Assembly (NCBI RefSeq): GCF_000485595.1
Contig: NW_014577073.1
Coordinates: 544,816-608,815 of the forward strand
Direction of reading: 5' to 3'
DNA length: 64,000 nucleotides
Source: Priapulus caudatus
Taxonomy: Eukaryota > Priapulida > Priapulimorpha > Priapulimorphida > Priapulidae
Shown here piece after piece: positions 40,216 to 54,200 of this stretch. The position numbers were made by a program, and so were the translations under genes. How positions within the stretch are numbered: position 1 is the stretch's first letter; each line of letters starts with the position of its first letter. The notes under the pieces were generated by a model. It was not told where the DNA came from. It ran no database searches and worked only from the letters and a program-made list of their open reading frames with translations.

Positions 40216-43200
40216 GAGAGAAGGGAGAGGGAGAGAAAGAAAGAGAAGAGGGAGAGTAGAGAGAGAGAGAGATCATCAACCACTTGTCCTGGTTGGCACA
40301 TATCCGGTCCCGGATGAAGCTGAGTAGTGACGCGACCCTCACCGTGGCGCGAGTGTGCACTGTCATTCCAATGAGGTCATACTCGTAGCTCTCCACCTCA
40401 CCACCTGCTGTCCAAACGAACCAGACATAACATACAAGCATCGTGTCAAGGGGGAATGACAAGAACCATGGCCACCGGTTGACCCCAACGCGTCAATTCT
40501 TCGGCATCATGCGCCGGTCGGAACTGTCCCATATTCCCACCCGACACGTCTCGATCAAATACTTGAATATATTTGTATATATATATATATATATATATCA
40601 TATATATATATATATATATAAATGTGCATGTATGTATATATCAATATATAATATATATATATATATATTGATATGGGCCGCTTAGCTGTTGGCATTAGGT
40701 TAACGTGAGTGGAACAACAACTGAAACAAACCTAGGGCGCAAGGTCAATTACTGAAAGACGACATGTACTCCTTGCAAATATCATCGAACACGGGTCACG
40801 GTACCATTTTCAAATAATGAAACCCTGCCGAATACATATACAACAACAGGTGTATGCACACGCACACGTGCACGCAACGCACAGCACGAACTGCGCACCG
40901 ACAAACCACGCACAGCAGACGCACGCCATCGCAACACACACCACACACGGGGACACACACACACACCCACACACATGTATATATCCCTCAGCAGTCCCAC
41001 AAAACGCGGCACGTGCACGTTGCCGCGGCGACCGGCGACTCACCCTTCTCGCTGGCCGTGCCCATGAGCTGGTCCTCGGTGTATCCGGTCATGTCGAGAT
41101 GCAGTGGGAAGCTGAAGTGTGTGTTCACCTTCTCCTTCATCATCGTGATCATGTTGAAGAGGTAGCGCATTGTGTTGAAGCAGAGGATGCGTGGCAGCTT
41201 CTTGAAGCAGGCCCTGCATGTGTGAATCACACACGTTAGGGAGGAGCGCGCGCTCACCGCGACGCCGACACCGACACACGCAAGCATCTTTACTCTTATT
41301 CTGCTCTCATACCGGATGATTTTCTTTTAGATATAATGTCACACTTCAGTAACATGAGCTTGGGCATCATGGGTTACAATCCGAGGGGTTAACATGTAAA
41401 TTATTCATGTACATATGGTGCATTACATGTACTATTAACATGCGCATGGTTCTGCTCGAGCGGCTACTTATTTAATAATCATAATTGATAAATAATAAAT
41501 AAAATTTTAATAATTTATCCTAAGTAGTTATTAAAAAATTTTAATTGAAAAATTATCGTAATAGAATGTATTCGTGGATAATTACATAAATTGTGTTTAT
41601 CAAATGAAATAAATATGATACTTGTTCTACAATGAAATCTAATTGGCTGTGCTGTGCTAATATTGTGATATTTATTGAAACTAACCATTATCACATTCTG
41701 CTGGGTGCAGTATTATATGCCAAGAACCAAACCCATTATGGTTATCTATGAAGTGGTGGGGGGGGGCAAAGAGGCAGAGTGTACACCCAAAATCTTTATG
41801 TTCAAGATATTCATGGTAGCAATGTCATTGCTCTACATCCATTAATATCTACACGTTTGCAGTTGGAAAATATTCACCACGAATCAGCTCTCGACTCTTA
41901 AGACACGACATGGATTTTGCGACAGGACACAGCAGAAACACTAGACACAGATGCTTGCCGTTTTTCCGCTCGGACCTTCTTACTGCACTGCGAACAAGTG
42001 TACATATTGTCGCCCTCTAAAGTATCCTTCACTGTGACCTCATCCAGTGATTCCTGCAAGTAGGCAAACCCACCAGAACTTGAATTCTCAGTATGCTATA
42101 TCAGAGCAGAAATTATTTTAACCAAAAATCATCAAGAATTGAACAAAATCTTTTGCTTTTGTGCAGAACTCCTGACACAGCCAAGCTAAAATATTTGCAG
42201 ATATCAATACGATCAAAATTAAATGTGTTGATGATTTACAGTATCAATATAGGAAATCAAAATGAAATGGGATGAAATAAGATTCATTATTTGGTTTACA
42301 TAAATAAATAAGTATAAATAAATAAATATAAGTAATACTCACATAAAGGTTCTTCATGTCTGACACTTGACATCTAACACAGTAGAACTCCTCTTCTGTT
42401 TTGCTAACATGAGGGCAGTCCTGTGTGGATAGTGCAACATGCTTGTATTATACACAGGCACATTACTACATGTGGCTGGCATTGGCAGAGATGCCATTAA
42501 TTGCCACTACTAATGGTATTCACAAGAAATACTTTCTTATGATTAAAATTACATCTTAAGCTGCTGGTGTAAGTGCATAACATCGAGGAATAGTTCTTAA
42601 TTCCCTTTTCACAACAATATGACTTAGTCACATGCATCTGCAACGTGATAAATTCATCATATTTTTCAATCCCAGGAGACAAGTATCAAGATTTTAAATA
42701 GGCTTACCAATGATATCACGTTATTCGTTATCACTCCACTGAATAAATTCTTCACTAGTTCCTTCTGCAAAAGTATCATAACCATATATGTAAATCTGCA
42801 ACACGAGTATTAGAAAATATGTAAACACTGGAGTGCCTACTATGCCTAGGGTGCCTTAATAGGGTTTTAGGTATCTACTGTTATACACTAATATAAAGGG
42901 AGTATGCAATGTTATGTGATACCATTACATATTAGCCCTACGGAATAGTGTAATATTACATAGTAATGTGACGACATTATACTACGAGACATTGTGCTAT
43001 TGTATAACATTTTTACGTCGTAATGCTATGGAACAGCATGACCTAACATAGCACACTACGTGGTATTGTGTTATGAGATGGTGTGATACAATGCAACGGT
43101 GTCGTCCGGTAATGCAACAGAGTGTGCGATGTTGTCCCTACTCACCAGCTGAGGCGACATCTCCTCCAACTTGCTCACTAGATCAGTGAAGAACTCAGTC

Positions 43201-43694
43201 ATGTCCTTCTGCTCTCCTGTGTTCAGTGGCTGATTGTCCATCGTGTACACCTTACAGAAGTTCTTCGGGTTGTACACCTTTCGTTCACTGTCCTGAAAGT
43301 TCCACGCCAGAGATTAGTTCTTTTTGACGCATGCACATTTTAGGCATTGGATAGATAATCCTTTTTAACTGCTGTTTGTTTTGTTTGTTTGTTGTTGTTG
43401 TTTTTTTGTTTTTTTCAACCGATATATGATACATTATATTTCATTGATTCACGTGGTACTAATAATAGTGTGGTGAAACACATTGACTATGCTGCAGAAC
43501 CATAATGATCTATTAGACTTCATGACAATCTGATTTCTAAACCTACAATCAAGCAGGGTTATGGTTTATATCCTAAAGTAAAAAAAATATGATGGTTCAC
43601 GTCTATATATAACGATGAAAACAAATTATAATGATATATTTAATCACTTATTACCTCCGCGCAACGGAGTTGCAGGGGAAGTAATGTAATCGGT

Positions 43695-43749
<55 letters not shown>

Positions 43750-46700
43750 AGTCCGCGCGGCGCGATCGATAGTGCGTTGAGTCAGCGAGCGGCGAGTCAG
43801 CAGCAGGCGAGTGAGTCAGCAGCAACCNNNNNNNNNNNNNNNNNNNNNNNNNTCCTAACTCCCATGCCCCTATCTCTAACCCTAACCCAAACTTCTTAGC
43901 CTTGAACACACTAACCATAAAAGCTAACCCCCGCCCTCATACTAACAACTAACCTAAACCTAAACCCTCAGCCCCTCATACTGAACAAGCTAACAACTAA
44001 CAGTAAACCTAACTCACCGCTTACCTCATCTAACTCTAACGCTAACCAAACTTAACTCTAACCTTTGACCCCACACTAACCTAAAGCTAACCCGCCCCCC
44101 CTCATTACTAACAACTAACAGCTAAGCCTCACAGCCAAACCCTCATTCCAAATCCTAACCCAAACTTACTCTAAAACCTTGACCCCAACATAACCTAAAC
44201 CTCACCCGCCCCTCATACTAACAACTAAAACTAAACAGATAAACCTAACTCCAGCTTCCTCATCTCTAATCTAACCCTAAATCCAAGACTACTCTAAACC
44301 TTGACCACACAACCTAAACACCTAACCCGCCCCCCCTAATACTAACAACTAACCTAAGCCTCACCCAACCCTCATCCTAACCCAAACTTACTGCTAACCT
44401 TGACCCCAACATTAACCTAAACCAACACCCGCCCCTCATACAAAACAACTAACCTAAGCCTCACCCCAGCCTCATCCTAAACCCAATTAACTCTAACTCT
44501 TGACCCCACATAACCTAAGCCTCACGCCCAAGCCCTCATCCTAACCCTAACCAAACCTGCCTTAACCCCAACACTAACGCACCTAACCGGCAGCAGATCC
44601 TCATACCCTGCGGGCAGGGACGACTCACCTTGCCGGCCGTGAGTGGAAGTAGTGCGCGCTCGACAGGGCGAGGACCGCGCTCGGCATCTGCCCGCGACTT
44701 CTCGACGAGCACGCGATGAGAGAGATCCATCTTTCTCGATCGATCGTCGCGTATTCTCCTCCGTCAGGGCGATGATGTCGTCGTCCTCCTCCTCGTCGTC
44801 GTCCGATCACCACTCCACAGACTGCGGCGGCGAAGAGAAAGGGAGGAGAGGGGTGGAGATGCGAGGAGAGATCGATTAGCGCACACGAGAGATCCTATTA
44901 ATACTATACTCCAAATTGAGATTCTTGGCTGCCGTTGCTCTACATACACTCTACAGACTTACCGACGTGACTTCCCTCGAGACTTCTCTTCATGCTAATT
45001 CTCGTCCACGTTCAAAGCGAAAATGAATAATCCGTTCGTGTGCATGACAGGGCAGTTTAACATACGACACATATAAAGCTAAGTGAATAGTCAGTCAATG
45101 TGAGAGACCCCGAGTATATGTGTAGCCACCTTCAAAAGCTAAATAGATAACCAGTTATGTGAAGAAACTTAGGCCCATGAGACCACCTCAAAGCTACATC
45201 AATAGTCTTGCAAAACGACACGGGCTGCTTACGAGAGATGTTTTAATACTACAAGAGTAGCCCATGTATGTACATAGACATGGGTCATACAACAGAACAT
45301 GTTTAATACTACAAGAGTCAGCCATGTAATGTACAAGACACTGGGTGCATACACAGACAGGTGTTTAATACTACAAATAGCCATGTATGTACACCAGACA
45401 TGGGTGCATACACAGACATGTTTTATATACTACAGAGTAGCCATGTATGTACAAGACATGGTGCATACACAGACATGTTTTAATCTGACAAGAGTAGCCA
45501 ATCGTATTACAAAGAATGGAGTGCATACACAGACATGTTTGACATACTACAAGAGTAGCCATGTATGTACAAGACATGTCATACATACAGACATGTTTAA
45601 TACTACAAAGCAGCCATGTATGTACAAGACATCGGTTGCATACACAGACATGTTTAATACTACAAAGAGTAGGCCATGTATGTACAAGACATGGTGCATA
45701 CACAGACATGTTAATACTACAGAGAGTAAGTCCATGGTATGTACAGGACATGGGTGGCATACACAGACATGTTTAATACTACAAGAGTAAGCCATGTATG
45801 TACAGGGACATGGGCGCATACACAGACATGTTAATACTACAAGAAAGTACCATGTATGTAAAGACATGGGTGGCATGACACAGAACATGTTTAATACTAC
45901 AGAGAGTAGCCATGTATCGTACAAGAACATGGTGCAATTACACAGACCATGTTTAATACTACAAAGGAGTAGCCATGTATGTACAAGAACAATGGGCATA
46001 CACAGACATGTTAATACTACAAGAGTACCCATGTATCGTACAAAGACATGGGTGCAATAACACAGACATGTTTAACTATACAAGAGTAGCCAATGTATTA
46101 AAGACATGGGTGCATACACAGACATGTTAAAAACTACACTGAATAATCGTGTCACCATGTGTATGAGAAACTATGCACAGCATTTTTAAACCTCTAACGA
46201 TACGGTGGCGCGTGCGTGCGCGAAACGACTCGGTGCTTACGTATTCGTGCCTTGGTGCGAGTAGAAGCTCGATCATCGCGAGATGGCGCGCTGCGGTTGA
46301 GAAACTCGCACATCTCGCCACACCATCTTCGCGATGTCGAGGAAGAAGACGAAAACTCGGCGAGATGCTTGCCTGTTGCGGCTTGCAGTGGTGGGCGCTC
46401 CGTGCGAGATCTGCAGGCAGCGCACCGTCGTCACGACGACGGCGGGACAAGCGGAGCTTGTATAGCAATTAGTTGTTGACTGACACCGTCGAACACAAGA
46501 GGTTTCTGACATTGGGCCAGTTATTCAGAGTCTCAGTGACTAGCATGTTTTTTTGAGAAGGGGAGGGTAAATGATTAATTGTGATGTTATGGACAGTGTT
46601 ATAAATGCAATTAACTGAATCAATTATTTAAAGATCGTTACGTAGTCTCATGGAGAACAAAAATAATATTGAAGGTGGTATTGAGTATGGTACGTCACAG

Positions 46701-49700
46701 AAAGGTATTCGAACTGCATAAGCTCAAATGTAGCTTGGATGGGAAATGTGAAATCCAACTTACCAAAGACAGAAGCATTTTTACAAAACGTTTAGCGCAG
46801 GACAAGTTGCCCATATCTCCCTCTTACCATCGTCTAGTCCTCTGAAAAAAGAACCATCACCGTTTTTATCGCCCTACCTGTCGAATTACAATACACTACC
46901 TATCACATAGATTATCTGAAACAAGTAACACTATGCTACATATACTTGTATTTAAGAACACATTAAATATTAAGAAACTCATTTTGCACATCACAATACA
47001 TACTTGCAGAAACTTAAATATAACCAGAGATGCAGAAAATCGTTGTGGCGACGATATCAAGAATCGGCAAGACCGACTTGGCACATGGATTTACGGAAGC
47101 TGTCATCATGCGGCATCGTCACTTACGTGTACGAACATACACAACGGTTGCAACGTAACCTGCCACTTTTAAGATAGTGAGCATGGTGACTCGGCCGCAA
47201 CTCTGGTTTGATCACAATGAATGCACAACCTGTGAAACATCTGCGGATAGAGAGATAGAGAACAGTAAATCAAGTCCTACTCATTCTCTTACATCTCTCC
47301 TTCTCCTCTCCCTTTCTATTCCCATCGTATCTTTACCCTCCATCCCTCTCTCATCACCCACTAATTCCTGTCTCTAGTGTGCTTACTTCTGTTGTATATA
47401 TTGCAACCCCGCAAGTCCTTTCTCTCACGGAGCAAAAAGAACAATCAAATTAATACTTTAGCCTAGTCTTTCAACGCACACACACCAGTACTGATGCTTC
47501 CTTGCAAATTTTCAGAACGCATCTTAACGAAATTTTCTGTGAGAATTTGCTTTTACCTCAATTACTCGCAGAGCCATCGTTGTGAACATGTCATATCCAA
47601 TATGCACATTCGTGTCGGCGCAAATTTCCAGCGAGACGTTGACAACTTGCCGAAAAGATTGCCGACGAAGAAGAGATACATCACGTAACCTGTCTGACTA
47701 CTTGATTGGAACTTTATTAGTATCTGCACTGCCACACTGGTCGTCTGGCATATGTCTCCAGGAACCACTGGCAATAGACACCAAATGGCATAAACTCTCA
47801 AGATCCCATAAACAACTGCATCAGCGTTCAACAACTAATGCCGGTTCTACTTGAATCTAAACGTGTCGATAAATGCCCATTAGTATGGCTCCAGTGCTCG
47901 TACGAATTATCCATTCAATGTGAATAATTAGAGGGATTAAACTGAACTAAAACCCCTTATGACAGCGTTAATCAGTGTGCACAAGCAACAATTATTGTAT
48001 GTAGAATCTGTATGTTACATGCAACTCTCTGCTCTAACGTTTACTCTGCTAACGATTTAATCTAATTGTAGCGCTTTGTTCACATTGTGTTTGTTGCCAA
48101 ATCACGTGATGTTCATCTTTGTGGGTTGAGTCAGATTCAAGGTAGATCTTACTTAAATGAAGGCAATTGAGTTAGACTTGCACCAGCTTTAATAGCCCCA
48201 AATATCCAGACAACGGCCTTTCTATTGACATTATATCGAGAACAGAACAGCACACGGGTGATGCTAGCATGGATGGGATGACTGTGACACCTACCTCGCA
48301 TGATTCATGACTATAGCACTTAACACTGTTTTGTGAGAAGCTCGATTCCACTGGCAGCAAATGGGTCGGCTAAAACACACGAAATGAACTAAGTCAGCAA
48401 CATGTGATTAGCAACAAGGGCACCTCCGATTCACCAACAAGAGCAGGGCTAAAATATGGCACGACTATAATATCATAATGATATTGAATACTGAACTTGA
48501 ATATAGAAATATTGAAAATAGAAATATTGATAATAGAATTGAATTCGAATAAACTATTGACACTGCTCTACATTCAATCATGATGGCATGTGAACACATC
48601 CATGTTAATTCCATTTTCAATAATTCATGGTAGCAGTCGGTCCATCATTTCTGCAAGTCTGCTACTTCCATAATTTGATGTCACGACATATAGACTGAAA
48701 TCAAATTTAATAGTGTTACAATAAACTAGTTGGTGCTTAGATTAAATTCTGGGAGTGTATTTGACATTAGGATATCAGAGTAATCTAGTTGTGATTTTCA
48801 ACATAATTGTATCATATGTTTGTAGCAATAATTGTCAGCATTTTTAAATTGTAATTGTAACAACCATGTGTTTTGCTATTCATTTCAAATCTGTTTAACA
48901 AACCTTTTGCCTTTGAATGGAGCAAGAGTCTCTAGTAACAAACGATGTGCCTGAGCTGACAAGACATCATGAGACCTTCACTGGGGTCAGAAGAGTCATG
49001 CGGTAAATACGCACATAGCTGCCACATAAACCTGGTAACAAGAAGCAGCAAAATACTGAAACCATCCCCTGAAAAACAGTTTACACTTGTATGTTGTTAT
49101 TCATATACTCTATCTTATGAAATATAAGGGATCGGGCATTTTCCTTGTTTGACGCTTTATTTATCAAATTAACAGACATATTCCCTAGTAATTCAGAAAA
49201 GATAACTACTCAATATCAAATATAGCTTTAATAAAAAAAGAAATTAACTACCCAAAGTATGTGTGATCGAAGATTGTTTTTATCCTGCAAGAACTGTGTG
49301 TTGTCCTGGCAGATCCACTGGCAACGAGAAAACATGCTAAGTCACTTATGTATAACTAAATACTATATTATTGTTGCACACTAAAAATTATGTGCGATGA
49401 AATGAGCAAAACATACGCAGTAATTTAGAAAGGCAGTAACAATGATATGGTAAATTAAAAGTAACAAATTGTAAGCAATTCTACTTATTAAAATAAAATT
49501 TATTTCTAGAATGAAGTTGTTCTTACTACTAATCTCGTTGGCGAATAACAATGGTTTACAAGGGTTAAATTCTTTTTTTTTTTTTTATTTTAAATTTTTA
49601 CAACCCACTTGTGAAAGCTCTTCGGAGAAGGTCAAAAGGTTGGCAGAGTGACTGGCTTCTCTGATAGAGGCTATTCTGATGGCCTCTTGTTGTCGCATCG

Positions 49701-51137
49701 CTCAATAGAACAACATGTAGGCAACTGTTGTCTGTAGGCAACATGAAAATACATGTTAGAAATTCCCCCTCCACGTTCACGTGGCATTAATTTATAGAAA
49801 TAACTTCCCCGAAACATTTCTAACACAAAGTTACTATCAGGAACATGATAAAGTGAAAAAAAAATTGCCTGTCCATTAAAAACGTGCAATAATTGCAGCC
49901 TTCAGAATACATCACAACATCATCTCTGTTCATTCAAATCCCCAACGCGTTCATAGTAATGCAAATAACATGAACAGTTACATTGCTTCGATGACGAAAA
50001 TTTGAAGTTCGATTGAAAAAAAGATGTGGATAATTCTAGCCGAAGCTTTCACGTTGACCTCCGCTCTTAGCCCTCACCAATACGAATATCTAGTTTCATT
50101 CCGAACGCAAAACGAGTTACGAGCCAGGAAAAAAATTCTGGTTCATAATCGCAACGACTCACCTTTTCAAACGAAAAGTCCTGAACTTGTCATTCACGGA
50201 TCATCACGTCTTGCTCTGTGGAAACAGCCAATCCGTAGGCATTATGACTACCAGCACCGAAGCGTCTGCCATTTAAGCACGATTGCAAAGATTCACATCA
50301 TCGCATTCACCGCACACTCACAAATCTGCAACGCCGGCGAATATACATCGCTGTGCTATAACGGAAACAATGAACGTTTAACCACTTTCAATCATTTCCG
50401 AAAGTGCAACACTTATTTTATAAAACTACCTGACATTACAGGAACGTGATTACTAACAAGGTAACGAGATGGCCTGACAAGGTAAACAGGTTTTTTTTCT
50501 TCTGCCACACCAACTTTTTCTAAGAAGAATTAACTGCGTAATTAATCGGGTTGTGAGCCGAGGTATAGTCAAGAAGTTGATGGCCTTGCCTGCATGATCA
50601 CTACAGGAATAGATGGAAACTACATGTTTTTGCTAACTTACAGTTCATTTCGCCGCCAAAAGCACTCGGGGAGAGCAATCTGAGGCAGTGATCGAAGGCT
50701 GTCACCTGAGCATATTGAATAGATACCTGCGCAGGTAAGAGAAACAGGTGATGAGAATACACGGTGAAGAGATACACAGATATGAATACACAGACATTAT
50801 CATATTCGCACACAATAGAGTAAACACTCAACATAGTGGTTTGTATACTTGTTTTTACCACTGGTGAAGTGAAGAATACTGCTGTAGCTATTTTGAGAGC
50901 CCTAAGCCTAGAATGCGACATGTATGTAATTAATGTAGTGTGAGAATTAAAACCAACACCGAATTGCACTCTTCGAATATCTTCTATGAAAGGATGGCAT
51001 TCATTACAATAGTAAATATATTATATCAGGAAGTGAGTAAAAATCACACCTGATAATATGCATATATAAAGAGAGAGAGAGAGAGAGAAAAGAGAGAGAG
51101 AGAAGGACAGAGAGACAGTAGAGACAGAGAGACGAGA

Positions 51138-51179
<42 letters not shown>

Positions 51180-51217
51180 AACACAGAGAGAGACAGAGAG
51201 ATAGAGAGACGAGAGAC

Positions 51218-51248
<31 letters not shown>

Positions 51249-54200
51249 GACTAGAGAGAGAGAGAGAAAGGAGAGAGAGAGGAGAGAAGGGAGAGGGAGA
51301 GAAAGAAAGAGAAGAGGGAGAGTAGAGAGAGAGAGAGATCATCAACCACTTGTCCTGGTTGGCACATATCCGGTCCCGGATGAAGCTGAGTAGTGACGCG
51401 ACCCTCACCGTGGCGCGAGTGTGCACTGTCATTCCAATGAGGTCATACTCGTAGCTCTCCACCTCACCACCTGCTGTCCAAACGAACCAGACATAACATA
51501 CAAGCATCGTGTCAAGGGGGAATGACAAGAACCATGGCCACCGGTTGACCCCAACGCGTCAATTCTTCGGCATCATGCGCCGGTCGGAACTGTCCCATAT
51601 TCCCACCCGACACGTCTCGATCAAATACTTGAATATATTTGTATATATATATATATATATATATCATATATATATATATATATATAAATGTGCATGTATG
51701 TATATATCAATATATAATATATATATATATATATTGATATGGGCCGCTTAGCTGTTGGCATTAGGTTAACGTGAGTGGAACAACAACTGAAACAAACCTA
51801 GGGCGCAAGGTCAATTACTGAAAGACGACATGTACTCCTTGCAAATATCATCGAACACGGGTCACGGTACCATTTTCAAATAATGAAACCCTGCCGAATA
51901 CATATACAACAACAGGTGTATGCACACGCACACGTGCACGCAACGCACAGCACGAACTGCGCACCGACAAACCACGCACAGCAGACGCACGCCATCGCAA
52001 CACACACCACACACGGGGACACACACACACACCGCACACCACATGTTATATATCCCTCAGCAGTCTCACAAAACGCCAGCTGTCTGTTGTGCACGCGTGC
52101 CGCGGCGACGCGCGACTCACGGCCTCATCGCTGGCCGTGCCCATGAGGCCTGGTCCTCGGTGTATCCCGCGGTCATGTCGAGCATGCAGTGGGGAAGCCT
52201 GAAAGTGTGTGTTCACCTTCTCCTTCATTCATCGTGATCATGTTGAAGAGGTAGCGCATTGTGTTGCAGCAGTAGGATGCGATGGCACTTCTTGAAGCAC
52301 GCTCCTGCATGTGTAATCACACACGTTAGGGAAGGAGCGCGCGCTCACCCCCCCCCCCCCCCCCCGCGAGCGCGACTCACGCACGCATCTTTAGCTCTTA
52401 TTACTGTCTCTACCGGAATGATTTTCTTTTAGATATAATGTCACAGCTTCAAGTAAACAATGAGCTTGGCGCATCATGGGTTACAATCCGAGGGGTGAAC
52501 ATGTACATTACATGTAAATAAAAACAAAAAAAAAAAAAAAATTATTCATGTACATAATGGTGGCATTACATGTAACTATTAACAATGCGCATTCTGCTCG
52601 AGGGAGCCGCTATTTTTTTAAATAATCATCATTGATTAAATAATAAATAAAATTTTAATAATTTATGCTAAGTAGTTATTAAAAAATTTTAATTGAAATA
52701 ATTATCGAATAGAATGTATTCGTGGATAATTACATACAATTGTGTTTATAAATGAAATAAATATGATATTTGTTCTACAATGAAATCGTTAATTGTGTGC
52801 TGTGCTAATGGTTGTATATTTATTGAAACTAACGCATTATCACATCTGCTGGGTGGCAGTACTATATGCCAAGAACGCAACACCATTATGGTTATCTATG
52901 AAGTGGTGGTGGGGGGGGGTCAAAGAGGCAGAGTGTACACCCAAAATCTTTTTGTTCAAGATATTCACTGGTAGCAAATGTCAATACTCTAGCATCCATT
53001 AATATTCTACACGTTTGCAGTTGGAAACCTATTCACCACGAATCACTCTCGACTCTTAAGACAGCGACAATGGATTTTGCGCCCAGGACACAGCAGAAGA
53101 CACTAGACAGAGCTCTGCCGTTTTCCAGCCTCGGACTTCTTACTGCAACTGCGAAGCAAAGTGTACATGTTTGTCGCCTCGTAAAGTATCCTTCACTGTG
53201 ACTCATGCCAGCGGATTCCTGCAAGTAGGCAAACGCCATCAGAACTTGTAATTCTCAGTATGTCTATATCAGAGCAGAATGTATTTTAACACAAAAAATC
53301 AATCAAGAATTGAACAGAAATCTTTTGCTTTGTGCAGAATTATGTTGGCCTTCACTGACACAGCCAAGCTAAAATATTCGGCAGATATCAATATACGATC
53401 AAAATGAATGTGTTGATGATTTACAAGTATCAAATATGGGAAATCAAATGGAAATGGGATGAATAAGATTCATTATTTGGTTTACATAAATGAAATAAGT
53501 ATAAATAAAGTAAATATAAGTAAACTCAGCATAAAGCGTTCTTCAATCTGACACTTGACATCTAACACAGTAGAATCCTCTTCTGTTTTGCTAAACTGAA
53601 GGGCAGTCCTGTGTGGATAGTGCAACATCTTGTATTATACACACACATTACTACATGTGGCTGGCATTTGGCAGAGATGACATAATTGCACTCCTAATGG
53701 TATTCACCAAGAAAATACTTTCTTATGATTAAAATTACATCTTAAGCTGGCCTGGTTGTAGAGTGCATAACATCGAGGAATAGTTCTTAATTCCCTTCAC
53801 AACAAATATGATTGTCACATGCATCTGCACACGTGATTAAATCATCATATTTTTGCAATCGCCAGGAGACCAAGTATCAAGATTTTTAAATAGAGCTTAC
53901 AATGATATCCACGTTATTCGTTTATCACTCCACTGAATAAATTCTTCATTAGTTCCTTCTGGCAAAAGTATGCATAACCATAATATGTAACATCTGCAAC
54001 ACGAGTATTAGAAAAATGTAAACACGGCGGTGCCTACTATGCTAAGGGTGGCTAATTAGGGTTTAGGTATCTACTGTTATACACTAATATAAAGGGAGTA
54101 TGCAATGTTATGTGAATACCATTACATATTAGCCCTAACGGATAGTGTAATATTACATAGTACTGGTGACGACATTATATCTACGAGACATTGTGCTATT

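Noticed and set aside
40046-40462. Ser/Leu-rich 138-codon protein
   Set aside because: The Ser-Leu run is the (GA)n microsatellite read through after the e21 donor.
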